64,000 nt of DNA from the NCBI GenBank assembly GCA_012838345.1, contig DUPK01000021.1:1-64000 (forward strand), in the 5' to 3' direction. The stretch is from Clostridiales bacterium (lineage in GTDB: Bacteria; Bacillota; Clostridia; Oscillospirales; Oscillospiraceae). A model generated the notes under the pieces. It was not told the origin of the DNA. It did no database searches and was given only the letters and a program-made list of their open reading frames with translations. The number at the start of each line of letters is the position of its first letter. Within the stretch, counting starts at the first letter, position 1. The position numbers were made by a program, and so were the translations under genes. This document shows, piece by piece, positions 25,091 through 34,712 of the stretch.

Positions 25091-28000
25091 ATGGTTTACA
25101 GGATATACACCGAACGGAAAGAGGGTTTCGAAGCCGAGGCCAGGGCGCTGCTTGCGGAAATCCGGGAGTTTCTGCTGATTAAGTCCGTCTCCTCGCTTCG
25201 CGTTTTAAACCGCTATGACGTGGAAAACATAGACAAAGATGTTTTCCACGCCTGCATCAGCACGGTCTTCTCGGAGCCTCAGACCGACAAGGTGCTTTTC
25301 GAGCTCCCCGAGGGCGGCCATGTCTTCGCGGTGGAATACCTGCCGGGGCAGTTTGACCAGCGCGCGGACTCCTGTGCCCAGTGCATTCAGTTTGTCTCCG
25401 GCGGCGAAAGGCCGCTCGTCCGCACCGCGAAGGTCTATATCCTAGAGGGCAATATCTCCGAAGACGAGCTAAGTACGATAAAAAAATACCTTATAAACCC
25501 TGTAGAGAGCAGGGAGGCTTCGCTGGAGCTGCCCGCGACACTCGATATTCCCTATGAGTTTCCCGCCGATGTTCCGGTTCTGGACGGATTTCTCGACCTT
25601 GATGAAGATGGCCTTCGCTCGTTTATCTCGGATTACGGCCTTGCGATGGATTTTGAGGACATAAAGTTCTGCCAGCAGTATTTCAGGGAAGAAGGGCGCT
25701 GCCCCACTCTCACCGAGATACGCATGATAGACACCTACTGGTCGGACCACTGCCGCCACACGACATTTTTGACGAAGATAGACAGCGTGGATATAGAGGA
25801 CGAGGACGTCAAGGCGGGCTTCGAGCGCTATCTTTCGATACGCTCAGAGCTTGGGAGCGAAAAGCCGATTACGCTCATGGACATCGCTACCATCGGCGCA
25901 AAGTACCTGAAAAAAACAGGCTACCTTGACAAGCTCGACGAGTCCGACGAGATAAACGCCTGTACAGTCAAAATTAAAGTGGAGGTTGACGGCAAGGAGG
26001 AAGACTGGCTCCTGCTCTTTAAGAACGAAACCCACAACCACCCGACTGAGATTGAACCCTTCGGCGGCGCGGCTACCTGCATAGGAGGCGCCATCCGCGA
26101 CCCGCTTTCGGGGCGCGCCTACGTCTACCAGGCAATGCGCGTAACCGGCGCGGGCGACCCGACGGTGCCGATTTCTGAAACCCTGCCGGGAAAGCTCCCC
26201 CAGCGCAAGATAGTCACAACCGCTGCTGCGGGCTATTCTTCCTACGGCAACCAGGTCGGGCTTGCAACCGGCCTTGTAGACGAGATATACCACAAGGGCT
26301 TTGTCGCCAAACGCATGGAGATTGGCGCCGTGGTCGGCGCGGCCCCGCAAAGGAACGTGCTTAGGGAAAAGCCCATGCCCGGCGACCTTGTTTTGCTCAT
26401 CGGAGGCAGAACGGGGCGCGACGGCTGTGGCGGGGCCACCGGCTCCTCAAAATCCCACAGCCTCGAGTCGCTTGAAAGCTGCGGTGCGGAGGTGCAAAAG
26501 GGCAACGCCCCCGAGGAGAGGAAGCTCCAGCGCCTTTTCAGAAACGGCGAGGCGGCGCGGCTTATTAAGCGCTGCAACGACTTCGGAGCCGGCGGCGTGT
26601 CGGTAGCAATCGGAGAGCTAGCCGATGGGCTAATGATAAACCTCGACGCCGTACCCAAAAAGTACGAGGGACTCGACGGCACCGAGCTTGCGATAAGCGA
26701 GTCACAGGAGCGCATGGCCGTGGTCCTCGATAGAAACAACGTAAAGCGCTTCATGGAGCTTGCAGAGAGCGAGAATCTCGAGGCGACCGTCGTTGCCGAG
26801 GTGCAGGAAGAGCCCCGCCTTGTGATGACCTGGCGCGGGAAAACCATAGTAGATATTTCGCGAAAGTTTTTAAACTCCAACGGCGCTGAAAAGCGCACCA
26901 CAGTGTCAGTTAAGCCCGGAGAAATCCCCAAAAAGCGCTTAACGCCCGGCGGTTTTAAAGAGCGCATGCTTTCCCTCGCGGGAGAGCTCAACGTCTGCTC
27001 AAAGCGCGGGATGGTAGAGCGCTTTGACTCGACCATAGGCGCGGGGACCGTGCTCATGCCCTTCGGCGGCAGGTACCAGCGCACGCCGATTCAGAGCATG
27101 GTCGCGAAAATCCCCCTGGCCGAGGGTGAGACCTCTACCTGCTCGGTCATGGCCTACGGCTACAACCCCTATATCTCGGAGGAAAACCAGTATGCGGGCG
27201 CCTATCTCGCTGTCGTCGAGTCGGTTTCAAAGCTCGTAGCCGCGGGCGCGACGCTGGATGACTGCTACCTCAGCTTCCAGGAGTATTTTGAAAAGCTGGG
27301 AAACGACCCGCAGCGCTGGGGCAAGCCCTTCTCCGCCCTACTCGGAGCATTGTCGGCACAGCTTGATTTGAAGCTTGCCTCCATCGGTGGCAAGGACTCC
27401 ATGAGCGGCAGCTTCGAGGACATAGACGTTCCCCCGACGCTCGTTTCGTTTGCGGTTTCAGTCTGCAGCGCCGAGAACATCATCTCGCCCGAGTTTAAAA
27501 AAGGCGGCAGCACCGTCTGCCTGCTTCTCCCCGAATACGGCAAAAACGGGCTGCCGAAGCCTGAGAGCCTGCTTAGAAATTTTTCGCTCGTCAAGGAGCT
27601 TATAGAAAAGAAGCAAATTGTAAGCGCATACACGCCAACCTACGGCGGCGTCGCCGAGGGTATCATGAAAATGTGCCTCGGAAACCGCCTCGGCTTTGAA
27701 TTTGACGCAGGAATCGACGAGGATGCGCTCTTTGGCTACCGCTACGGCGCGTTTATACTCGAGACAGGGGGCGGAATCGTCGGTAAGCTGCTCGGCTGCA
27801 CAAGGGATGCCTACACTTTGATTTACAAGGGCGAGACTGTATCAATGGACGAGCTTGAGAGAGTTTACGAGGGCCGCCTTGAGAAGGTTTTCCCCAGCGG
27901 CATCGAAAGCGGCGGTGAACCCGTCAAAGCCTTCGCCTACGATAAGCGCTCGGTTCTGGTGCCTGCCGTGAAAATCGCAAGGCCCCGGGTACTTATTCCG

Positions 28001-28777
28001 GTCTTCCCCGGCACGAACTGCGAATACGACACGGCAAGGGCATTTGAAAAGGCGGACGCCGAGCCGACGATAATCGTCATTAAAAACCTCAGACCCTCGG
28101 ACATCGCCGAGTCGGTCGAGAGGATGGTTCGGGAGATAGAGCGCTCGCAGATAATAATGATACCCGGCGGCTTCTCGGGCGGCGACGAGCCGGACGGCTC
28201 CGGGAAGTTCATCACCGCCTTCTTCAGAAATCCAAGGATAAAGGACGCGGTGCACGAGCTGCTCTATTCTCGCGACGGGCTCATCGGAGGCATATGCAAC
28301 GGCTTCCAGGCGCTTATAAAGACAGGTCTTCTTCCCTACGGCCGGATTACCGACGTGGGCGAAAGCTCCCCGACTCTAACATACAACACCATAGGCCGCC
28401 ACCAGTCGAAGATAGTGAGGACGCGCGTTGCCTCGGCAAAATCACCCTGGCTTTCGGCCTGCTCCGTCGGAGATATACACTCGGTTCCAATCTCACACGG
28501 CGAGGGGCGCTTTGTCTGCTCGGAAGAACTCCTTAAATCACTTGAGGAGAACGGCCAGATAGCCACGCAGTATGTGGACCTTGAGGGAATGCCCACGATG
28601 GACATCCAGTTTAACCCCAACGGCTCGCTCTGTGCAATCGAGGGCATCACCTCACCGGACGGCAGGGTGTTCGGGAAGATGGGCCACTCCGAGCGCGCAG
28701 GCATGTACCTCTATAAAAACGTACCCGGAAACTACGACAATGGGATGTTCAAAAGCGCGGTAAATTACTTCAAATAA
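25091..28777 (+). CDS. purL: Phosphoribosylformylglycinamidine synthase PurL, single-chain clostridial type
   Basis: This enzyme converts FGAR to FGAM using glutamine and ATP. At 1228 residues it joins the synthetase and glutaminase in one chain, as in many clostridia, instead of purS-purQ-purL. The synthetase half has S-D-H-C-R-H-T-T-F (about 218-226) and F-K-N-E-T-H-N-H-P-T near 312. The C-terminal glutaminase (from about 965) has P-G-T-N-C-E-Y-D and the nucleophile in G-G-I-C-N-G-F-Q, with H-G-E-G-R-F downstream. It is the last gene of the operon and is followed by a hairpin. Confidence 0.97.
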   Translation: MVYRIYTERKEGFEAEARALLAEIREFLLIKSVSSLRVLNRYDVENIDKDVFHACISTVFSEPQTDKVLFELPEGGHVFAVEYLPGQFDQRADSCAQCIQFVSGGERPLVRTAKVYILEGNISEDELSTIKKYLINPVESREASLELPATLDIPYEFPADVPVLDGFLDLDEDGLRSFISDYGLAMDFEDIKFCQQYFREEGRCPTLTEIRMIDTYWSDHCRHTTFLTKIDSVDIEDEDVKAGFERYLSIRSELGSEKPITLMDIATIGAKYLKKTGYLDKLDESDEINACTVKIKVEVDGKEEDWLLLFKNETHNHPTEIEPFGGAATCIGGAIRDPLSGRAYVYQAMRVTGAGDPTVPISETLPGKLPQRKIVTTAAAGYSSYGNQVGLATGLVDEIYHKGFVAKRMEIGAVVGAAPQRNVLREKPMPGDLVLLIGGRTGRDGCGGATGSSKSHSLESLESCGAEVQKGNAPEERKLQRLFRNGEAARLIKRCNDFGAGGVSVAIGELADGLMINLDAVPKKYEGLDGTELAISESQERMAVVLDRNNVKRFMELAESENLEATVVAEVQEEPRLVMTWRGKTIVDISRKFLNSNGAEKRTTVSVKPGEIPKKRLTPGGFKERMLSLAGELNVCSKRGMVERFDSTIGAGTVLMPFGGRYQRTPIQSMVAKIPLAEGETSTCSVMAYGYNPYISEENQYAGAYLAVVESVSKLVAAGATLDDCYLSFQEYFEKLGNDPQRWGKPFSALLGALSAQLDLKLASIGGKDSMSGSFEDIDVPPTLVSFAVSVCSAENIISPEFKKGGSTVCLLLPEYGKNGLPKPESLLRNFSLVKELIEKKQIVSAYTPTYGGVAEGIMKMCLGNRLGFEFDAGIDEDALFGYRYGAFILETGGGIVGKLLGCTRDAYTLIYKGETVSMDELERVYEGRLEKVFPSGIESGGEPVKAFAYDKRSVLVPAVKIARPRVLIPVFPGTNCEYDTARAFEKADAEPTIIVIKNLRPSDIAESVERMVREIERSQIIMIPGGFSGGDEPDGSGKFITAFFRNPRIKDAVHELLYSRDGLIGGICNGFQALIKTGLLPYGRITDVGESSPTLTYNTIGRHQSKIVRTRVASAKSPWLSACSVGDIHSVPISHGEGRFVCSEELLKSLEENGQIATQYVDLEGMPTMDIQFNPNGSLCAIEGITSPDGRVFGKMGHSERAGMYLYKNVPGNYDNGMFKSAVNYFK

Positions 28778-28781
28778 AGAT

Positions 28782-28809
28782 CAAGGGGCGGCTTGAGTGC
28801 CGCCCCTTG
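28782..28809 (+). terminator. Hairpin ending the purine operon
   Basis: A perfect 11-base stem (CAAGGGGCGGC / GCCGCCCCTTG) with a six-base loop, five bases after the purL stop. The following T-run is poor (TGTACGCTT), so termination may be incomplete. Confidence 0.7.
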
Positions 28810-28880
28810 TGTACGCTTGCCTGTCAGCTTTATGTTGTGCTATAATCTGGCTTACTTATATTCAAGGGGGGGAAAGCGCT

Positions 28881-29438
28881 TTGGATATATCGGAAGTTCT
28901 CCGCAAGCTCGACGCCCTCGCTTCCCGGAACAAAACTGTGCTCGTCGCAATAGACGGCGGCAGCGGCAAGACGACGCTCGCCTCGCTCCTGGCTGGGGAA
29001 TGCGACTTAAACGTCTTTCATATGGACGACTTCTTCCTCCGTCCCTTCCAGAGGACCGAGGAAAGGCTTTCTGAGATAGGCGGCTATACCGACTATGAGC
29101 GTTTTAAGGCCGAGGTTCTGGACAAAATCGCTGAGGGCAAACCCTTCAGCTACCGCCCGTACGACCGCAAAACCGAGTCTTTTTCGACAGTCGGCGTTTC
29201 CCCAAAGACAATCAACATCGTCGAAGGAGCGTACAGTCTGCATCCCTTCTACGGCGATGTCTGGGACCTCAGAATTTTTGTAACCGCTCCCATCGGGCTC
29301 AGGCTCTCACGGATAAGAGAGCGCGCCGGCGATACGCTCTTTGAGCGCTTCGTGAGCGACTGGATACCCCGCGAGGACGCATATTTCAGAAAATTCCGGA
29401 TAAAAGAAAAAAGCGACGTCGTAATCCTGAACGATTAA
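28881..29438 (+). CDS. Uridine-kinase-like P-loop nucleoside kinase
   Basis: A 185-residue P-loop kinase of the uridine kinase/phosphoribulokinase superfamily. The Walker A motif A-I-D-G-G-S-G-K-T-T is near residues 25-34; V-F-H-M-D-D-F-F (about 48-55) carries the catalytic aspartates and is followed by the lid arginines in R-I-R-E-R. It probably phosphorylates a nucleoside or related small alcohol; the substrate cannot be told. The start is a TTG preceded by an unusually G-rich ribosome site (GGGGGGGAAAG). It lies after the purine operon terminator but may receive read-through. Confidence 0.82.
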   Translation: MDISEVLRKLDALASRNKTVLVAIDGGSGKTTLASLLAGECDLNVFHMDDFFLRPFQRTEERLSEIGGYTDYERFKAEVLDKIAEGKPFSYRPYDRKTESFSTVGVSPKTINIVEGAYSLHPFYGDVWDLRIFVTAPIGLRLSRIRERAGDTLFERFVSDWIPREDAYFRKFRIKEKSDVVILND

Positions 29439-29552
29439 GGCTTAAGTAAAATTGCTTTACAGCTATAACTCTTAATTTCCAAGCGGTATGGCAATAGCGT
29501 AAGGCTAATATACTTGCCGGAATTAATTCAAGACAGAGAGGTATATACAGGC

Positions 29553-29759
29553 ATGGAACAGTCGAAAATCGACAGAATTAACGAGCTTGCCCGCAAATCG
29601 AGAATTGCACCACTCACGGAGGAGGAGCTTGCCGAGCAAAAGCGCCTCAGGGAGGAGTATGTCAGTGCCTTCAGGCGCTCGCTCGAAGCCCAGCTCGACA
29701 GAATTTATATAATAGACGAAAAGGGGCAAAAGAGAAAGCTAAGGGAAAACGACTGCTGA
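29553..29759 (+). CDS. DUF896 / YnzC family protein
   Basis: A 68-residue protein of the YnzC/UPF0291 family, typical of Firmicutes. It has the family's helical hairpin start I-D-R-I-N-E-L-A-R-K-S-R and T-E-E-E-L-A-E-Q-K-R-L-R-E-E-Y, then a D-x-x-G basic tail. The Bacillus member is SOS-linked; the function is unknown. The ATG at 29553 is 11 bases after AGAGAGG. It is monocistronic. Confidence 0.88.
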   Translation: MEQSKIDRINELARKSRIAPLTEEELAEQKRLREEYVSAFRRSLEAQLDRIYIIDEKGQKRKLRENDC

Positions 29760-29881
29760 ACTTCGCGGCACAGGCTGAAGGCCGGGGCCAGCGTCTCAGT
29801 CAGCCTGCGGCAAATCGCCTATTTTTTATTGAAATCCAAACTGCTAAAGAGTTTTTCAAGTTAGCCCACAATAAACCAACA

Positions 29882-29906
29882 GAGCGCGGACTGTATGTCC
29901 GCGCTC
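29882..29906. terminator. Bidirectional terminator between DUF896 and a P-loop gene
   Basis: A perfect ten-base stem (GAGCGCGGAC / GTCCGCGCTC) with a five-base loop between two convergent genes; GAATTTT follows on the plus strand and TGTTGGTTT on the minus strand. The 29760-29881 gap before it holds nothing else I can identify. Confidence 0.72.
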
Positions 29907-29918
29907 GAATTTTCAATA

Positions 29919-30326
29919 TTAAGCGTATTTTTTCATTACTTCCGTTGCGTCAGCCGCGTCTATGCTCAAAGTTAGCGTAAAGTTTATGTTCTCCTGGGTG
30001 CCAATCTTGTCAAGCCACTGCAGAAACTCGTCAACGGCTCCCGTGTCGCCGCCGTCGACTATTTTAAATAATCCGTCGATAAATATATCGGTAATGTCAT
30101 AATTGCCCGCATGAAGTCCGCATATCAGGCCCTTTAAAAAGTCAATGCCCTTCTGGCCGTAATCACTGGTACAGACGTGTCTTACCTTAGTCGGGATATT
30201 GAACCTAAGTTTCGCATCCTTCTCAATACACACAGCGTATCTGTCTTCCTGAGCCGCTTTGTGAACCAGATCAATAAGCTGCTTGGTTTTTCCCGAGCCC
30301 TTGAGGCCCAAAATTACCTTAACCAT
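29919..30326 (-). CDS. Small P-loop NTP-binding protein, unknown
   Basis: A 135-residue protein with an N-terminal Walker A motif, L-G-L-K-G-S-G-K-T-K, at residues 6-15, and a possible Walker B strand D-I-T-D-I-F-I-D-G-L near residue 80. It resembles small ATP-binding proteins conserved in clostridia, but I cannot assign a function. The ATG at 30326 is chosen because GGGAG stands ten bases upstream and the P-loop then falls close to the N-terminus; the frame could be read from 30347. It is monocistronic. Confidence 0.7.
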   Translation of the reverse strand: MVKVILGLKGSGKTKQLIDLVHKAAQEDRYAVCIEKDAKLRFNIPTKVRHVCTSDYGQKGIDFLKGLICGLHAGNYDITDIFIDGLFKIVDGGDTGAVDEFLQWLDKIGTQENINFTLTLSIDAADATEVMKKYA

Positions 30327-30441
30327 GTTGACCACGCTCCCAGTCATTTATTGCAGGCCTATGTCCCGCTTAAGTATACTTTAACATTTTTGGGTAAGCT
30401 GTGCAATCGATATTTTTAAAATTAAAGAATTATTCAAAAAC

Positions 30442-31734
30442 TCAAAAACCGGGTTTGCCAAGCAGCCGGAACATGTTTCGCTTGTACTCCTCCACGCCCG
30501 GCTGGTCAAAGGGGTTGACCCCGCCCATGTAGCCTGATAGCCCGCAGGCAAACTCAAAGAAGTATACCAGCGCGCCGAAGGTCTCCTCGTTGATTTCCCC
30601 GGTGCTTAGCTCTATACAGGGCACGCCACCTTTAATATGCGCCTCTTTTGTAGCCTTGAGCGCCGCCCTGTTTATATCCGAAAGGCTGCGACCAGTCAGG
30701 TAATTGAGCCCGTCTAAGTTTTTGCCATCCCCGGGCATCTTTAGCTCATCCTTTGAATCGAAGGACACGAAGGTCTCAAGGAGCAGTCTCTCCCCGTCCT
30801 GAACGTATTGGCCCATCGAGTGCAAATCCGCCGTATACTCGACGCTCGCCGGAAAAAGCCCCTTTCCGTTTTTCCCCTCGCTCTCGCCGAATAGCTGCTT
30901 CCACCATTCGGCCATATAGCGAAACTCAGGCTCAAAGCACGCGAGGATTTCAATTTTCTTCCCCGAACGGTAGAGCGCCTGACGCGCCATAGCGTAGCGC
31001 CAGGCATCGTTTTTTTCGCTTCTTTCGGACAGCGCTTCCCTTTCAAGCCGGGCTCCCTTAAGAATCCTTTTAATATCAATGCCCGCAGCGGCAATCGGGA
31101 GCAGCCCCACCGCCGTGAGTACGCTATATCTCCCGCCGATGTCTTCGGGCACGGCGAAGGTTTCATACCCCGCGCCATCCGCCATCTTTCTCAGCGCACC
31201 GTGCGACCTGTCGGTTGTAGCGAATATGCGCTCTCTTGCCCCCGCAGCGCCGTATTTTTCCACAAGGAGCTCTCTGAAAAACCTGAAGGCCACCGCCGGC
31301 TCGGTCGTCGTCCCCGATTTGGAGATTACGTTTACGCTGAAATCCCTGTCGTACGCGAAGTCGAGCATTCTCTTAAGGTAAGAGCCAGAGAGGTTGTTCC
31401 CCGCGAAAATGACGGTTGGAGCGTCCTTTTTAACGAGGTTGTGCTCCGGGCTATTTAACAGCTCAATCGCTGCTCTCGCGCCCAGATACGAGCCGCCGAT
31501 TCCGATGACGACCAGGGTGTCCGAGCTTTTCTTTATCCTTTCAGCAGCTGTTAAAATGCGCTCAAGCTCCCCGGTATCGGTTTTTTCGGGCAGGCGCACC
31601 CAGCCGGCGTACTCCCCGCCCGCCCCGCTCCCGCTTTCAAGAAGCTCATGGGCGCGACTGGCCTCCTTGCTCAGCAAGAAAACCTCGTCCTCGCTTATAA
31701 ACGGAAAAATACCGGAAATATCACTTCTTACCAT
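30442..31734 (-). CDS. pgi: Glucose-6-phosphate isomerase
   Basis: Pgi interconverts glucose-6-phosphate and fructose-6-phosphate in glycolysis. The 430-residue protein is the short bacterial form. Family signatures are V-V-I-G-I-G-G-S-Y-L-G-A-R (about 75-87), V-I-S-K-S-G-T-T-T-E-P-A (about 137-148), D-I-G-G-R-Y-S-V-L-T-A-V-G (about 199-211) and, near the C-terminus, F-D-Q-P-G-V-E-E-Y-K containing the catalytic lysine. No obvious terminator follows. Confidence 0.96.
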   Translation of the reverse strand: MVRSDISGIFPFISEDEVFLLSKEASRAHELLESGSGAGGEYAGWVRLPEKTDTGELERILTAAERIKKSSDTLVVIGIGGSYLGARAAIELLNSPEHNLVKKDAPTVIFAGNNLSGSYLKRMLDFAYDRDFSVNVISKSGTTTEPAVAFRFFRELLVEKYGAAGARERIFATTDRSHGALRKMADGAGYETFAVPEDIGGRYSVLTAVGLLPIAAAGIDIKRILKGARLEREALSERSEKNDAWRYAMARQALYRSGKKIEILACFEPEFRYMAEWWKQLFGESEGKNGKGLFPASVEYTADLHSMGQYVQDGERLLLETFVSFDSKDELKMPGDGKNLDGLNYLTGRSLSDINRAALKATKEAHIKGGVPCIELSTGEINEETFGALVYFFEFACGLSGYMGGVNPFDQPGVEEYKRNMFRLLGKPGF

Positions 31735-31771
31735 ATATTATCTCCTTTAGCCGCCGCCAATAAACAAGAAC

Positions 31772-31797
31772 GGCCATGTACTTTATCGTACATGGCC
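31772..31797 (-). terminator. Hairpin after the D,D-carboxypeptidase gene
   Basis: A perfect ten-base inverted repeat (GGCCATGTAC / GTACATGGCC) with a six-base loop, 24 bases beyond the stop on the minus strand; GTTCTTGTTT follows. Confidence 0.6.
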
Positions 31798-31820
31798 ATT
31801 TTACCCCATTCAGCCTGTTT

Positions 31821-33011
31821 TTACAAGCTGCCGGTTACCATAAGCAGTATATATTTAGTAAATATTTCCCACCAGTTAAGTTTCCCGACCTCGTCCGCCG
31901 CAACTAGCGGCAGCTCTTTTATTATTTTGCCGTCCTTGCCGCGCACGGTCAGGGTCCCGAGCTTCTGCCCTGCGGCCACGGGCGCTTCCACGTCTTTAAC
32001 AAGCTCAACCTCCTTCGCAATCCCTGTGGCATCTGACTTTCTAATTAGAATGGAGGTTTCGCCCTCTATGACCGGCTGGATATAGGATACCTTGCCAAGC
32101 TTTACGGGCACTGGCGGCAGGACCTCGCCGGGCCTTGCGTCCTGAAGCGTATAGGTTGCAAAGGCGTAATTAAGGAGCGATTTTGCCGCCTCAAAGCGTA
32201 TGTCGGAGGTCTCTGCGTGCATGACAACCGCGATAAATTCAACTCCCTCGCGCTCGGCTGTCGCGGAAAGGCAGTACATGGCCTCCTCCGTAAAGCCCGT
32301 TTTGAGTCCCGTCGTGCCGTTAAAAAAGCGCACAAGCCTGTTGGTGTTCGTGATGCCGAACTCACCGTTTCGAACCGTGTCCATCCAGATAGTGGTGTAC
32401 TTTTTCACCATGTCGTGCTTTATAAGCGCGCGGGACATAAGGGCGACGTCATGGGCGGAGGTCAGGTGCTCCTCCTTAGTCGGAAGTCCGGTGCAGTTTG
32501 CAAAGACCGTGTCCTTCATCCCCAGCTCGGCGGCGCGGTTGTTCATCATCTCGACAAAGGCCGCCTCGCTGCCCGCAAGGTGTTCGGCAAGCGCGACCGA
32601 GCCGTCGTTTGCGGAGCAGACGATGACCGCTTTAAGTATCTCCTCAAGGCTCATCTGCTCGCCCTCCTCCAGATATATCTGCGAGCCGCCCATCTTGGCC
32701 GCGTGTGAACTGACTGTGACCGTCTCGTCGAGCTTTAGCGTGCCGTTTTCTATCGCCTCGACGATGAGCAGAATCGTCATAATCTTGGTGATGCTCGCGG
32801 GGGCAAGGCGCTGATGCGAGTTGTGCTCGTAGAGGATTTGACCGGTGCTCTTCTCCATCAGGATTGCGGAAGGCACGGCGACCTTAATATTGTCCATGGT
32901 TACCACCGCCTCCACGGCGGGCTGCCATGTTATGTCGTCCCAGGACTCCATGGCAAAGGCCGAACCGACAAGCAAAATGCAAGCAAGGATAAAGGCCAGA
33001 ACTTTTTTCAC
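31821..33011 (-). CDS. D-alanyl-D-alanine carboxypeptidase (DacA/DacF type)
   Basis: A secreted penicillin-binding protein that trims the last D-alanine from peptidoglycan stem peptides. An N-terminal signal peptide (M-K-K-V-L-A-F-I-L-A-C, cleaved after A-F-A near residue 20) precedes the S11 peptidase domain with the three active-site motifs S-I-T-K, S-A-N and K-T-G in order. A C-terminal beta domain follows from about residue 280. A GTG start at 33011 is chosen: AAAGGG is nine bases upstream and the signal peptide then begins correctly; an in-frame ATG at 33020 overlaps that site. 396 residues. Confidence 0.95.
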   Translation of the reverse strand: MKKVLAFILACILLVGSAFAMESWDDITWQPAVEAVVTMDNIKVAVPSAILMEKSTGQILYEHNSHQRLAPASITKIMTILLIVEAIENGTLKLDETVTVSSHAAKMGGSQIYLEEGEQMSLEEILKAVIVCSANDGSVALAEHLAGSEAAFVEMMNNRAAELGMKDTVFANCTGLPTKEEHLTSAHDVALMSRALIKHDMVKKYTTIWMDTVRNGEFGITNTNRLVRFFNGTTGLKTGFTEEAMYCLSATAEREGVEFIAVVMHAETSDIRFEAAKSLLNYAFATYTLQDARPGEVLPPVPVKLGKVSYIQPVIEGETSILIRKSDATGIAKEVELVKDVEAPVAAGQKLGTLTVRGKDGKIIKELPLVAADEVGKLNWWEIFTKYILLMVTGSL

Positions 33012-33136
33012 AGAAATCATCCCTTTCGCCGATAACTCGTTCATTCAGATAATATGAAGCTCGGACGACTTATATAACAGTTTGGCCCACCGGCCTGCCT
33101 CTTTTTATTTTAATTTCGCCAGCCCGGGCAAGCAAT

Positions 33137-33166
33137 AACGCACACCCCAACAAAGGGGTGTGCGTT
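33137..33166 (-). terminator. Terminator of the metV-rnfC2 operon
   Basis: A perfect 12-base stem (AACGCACACCCC / GGGGTGTGCGTT) with a six-base loop, about 30 bases past the metF stop on the minus strand, with ATT following. It also has TTGATTT on the plus strand. Confidence 0.7.
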
Positions 33167-33197
33167 TTGATTTATGGCTTTTAACGGTTCTTTAGGC

Positions 33198-34079
33198 TTA
33201 CAGGCCTGCCAGCTTGAGGATGTCGGGAATCTTGGACTCCCAGCCGAGTGCCATGATGTGCACGCCCTGGCAGTAGTCCTTGCATTCCCTGATTATGCGG
33301 GCGGAAATCTCAACGCCCGTGATGCCGGCCTTCGTCTTTTCCTTATCGGCCTTGAGCTCTTCAATCATCTCCGGCGGAACATGTATGCCGGCAACGTTAT
33401 CGTTCATGTATCTGACCATGCCGACATTCTTCGGAATGACTATTCCAAGCTGCACCGGAACGCCGAACTGCTTTGCCTTTTCCATGAACTTTATAAATTT
33501 CTCGGGCTCGTAGACCGCCTGGGTCTGGAAGTACTGGGCTCCGGCCTTGACCTTTGCCTCCATCTTTGCAAGCTGCACGTCGACCGAGTCGCTGCAGGGC
33601 GACACGACGGCGCCTTTGCAGAACGAAGGAGCTTCGCCGTCAAGAGGGTTGCCGGCCATGTCTTCGCCGGACTCAAGCTTCCCTACCATTTGAAGGAGGG
33701 ATACTGAATCCAAATCAAAGACGGGCTTTGCCTGGGGGTTATCACCGAGCGTTGTGTGGTCGCCGGTGAGGCAGAGCAGGTTTTCAATGCCGAACAGCGC
33801 CGCGCTCAGTATGTCAGACTGCAGGGCTATGCGGTTTCTGTCGCGGCAGGTTATCTGGAAGATTGCATCCACGCCGATGTCCTTCAGGGCTTTGCACATG
33901 GCAAGGGAACCGAGGCGCATAACCGAGGACTGATTGTCGGTAACATTGATGGCATGGATTCTGCCCTTTAAATAGGTCTCTACCTCGTGAAGCAAATGCT
34001 CAATATGAAATCCCTTTGGGGGGCCTACCTCCGCGGTAACTACAAATTCGCCACGCTGAAACAATTCGGTAAGTTTCAT
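33198..34079 (-). CDS. metF: Methylenetetrahydrofolate reductase MetF, acetogen-type operon
   Basis: MetF reduces methylene-THF to methyl-THF. The 293-residue TIM-barrel flavoprotein has the family features V-T-A-E-V-G-P-P-K-G near its start, A-I-N-V-T-D-N-Q, L-C-L-T-G-D-H near residue 105 and the F-Q-T-Q-A-V-Y strand near 190. It diverges from the typical Met-pathway MetF at 42568 and is the last gene of an operon with metV and a MetV-RnfC2 fusion, as in acetogens where MetF works in a complex with MetV. The direction of use in vivo is not shown by the sequence. Confidence 0.93.
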   Translation of the reverse strand: MKLTELFQRGEFVVTAEVGPPKGFHIEHLLHEVETYLKGRIHAINVTDNQSSVMRLGSLAMCKALKDIGVDAIFQITCRDRNRIALQSDILSAALFGIENLLCLTGDHTTLGDNPQAKPVFDLDSVSLLQMVGKLESGEDMAGNPLDGEAPSFCKGAVVSPCSDSVDVQLAKMEAKVKAGAQYFQTQAVYEPEKFIKFMEKAKQFGVPVQLGIVIPKNVGMVRYMNDNVAGIHVPPEMIEELKADKEKTKAGITGVEISARIIRECKDYCQGVHIMALGWESKIPDILKLAGL

Positions 34080-34091
34080 ATCTATCGCTCC

Positions 34092-34712
34092 TTATTTTTC
34101 TTCTTTGAAAGGCTTAGAGTAATCGCGTACTTGTGTCGGGTATTTCAGCGTATCAAGCTTACCCAGCTTTTCAAGCTTGCGGTAAATGCGTTCCCAGCCG
34201 CAGTCCATATCCTTGTCAACTTCGCACTTGCCGTTTTTTGAGCCGCCGCACTGACCGTTGACCAAGCTCTTTGAGCAGGCGGTAATCGGACAAATTCCGC
34301 CGGTGTAGTTGAGGTAGCACTCGCCGCACTGGCCGCAGTCAAACTCCAGCGGGGTGACGCCCTGGAAGCCGGGCAGCGGGCAGGTGTCGCAGCAGGCGTA
34401 GACTCTTTTGTCGTCAAGATACGCTGCCACGGTCTGGACGCCTACGCCGCAGGAAAACACGAGTATCGTGTCCGCTTCCTTGATTTTTTCTTCAAACTTC
34501 TTAAGCTGCAGGCGCAGATTTTCCGGGTTGCATATGTAGTCCCTGGTGGTAATCTCCGTCACGTCCGCTTTGGCCTTAAGCTCCTTCTGAAGCTCATCAG
34601 CCTCAGGTTCCGGGAAATAGACCTCCTTGCAGCCGTGGCAGTTTATTATAAAGACCTTTCCTTTTGCCAGGGCTTCAATTGTGTCCTTCGATTTCAGTTG
34701 GGTAATTAACAT
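34092..34712 (-). CDS. metV: MetV, zinc/cysteine-rich partner of MetF
   Basis: A 206-residue protein of the methylene-THF reductase C-terminal family (MetV), a cysteine-rich partner that helps MetF accept electrons. Cysteines lie in clusters: I-I-N-C-H-G-C near the N-terminus, then F-D-C-G-Q-C-G-E-C-Y-L-N, G-G-I-C-P-I-T-A-C, and N-G-Q-C-G-G-S-K-N-G-K-C-E-V-D in the second half. The gene lies between the fusion gene (its ATG directly follows the fusion's stop) and metF (12-base gap), which implies joint translation. Confidence 0.9.
   Translation of the reverse strand: MLITQLKSKDTIEALAKGKVFIINCHGCKEVYFPEPEADELQKELKAKADVTEITTRDYICNPENLRLQLKKFEEKIKEADTILVFSCGVGVQTVAAYLDDKRVYACCDTCPLPGFQGVTPLEFDCGQCGECYLNYTGGICPITACSKSLVNGQCGGSKNGKCEVDKDMDCGWERIYRKLEKLGKLDTLKYPTQVRDYSKPFKEEK

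Noticed and set aside
26242-27084. 280-aa open frame opposite purL
   Set aside because: Serine/proline-rich shadow of the purL coding sequence; no ribosome site or conserved motif.
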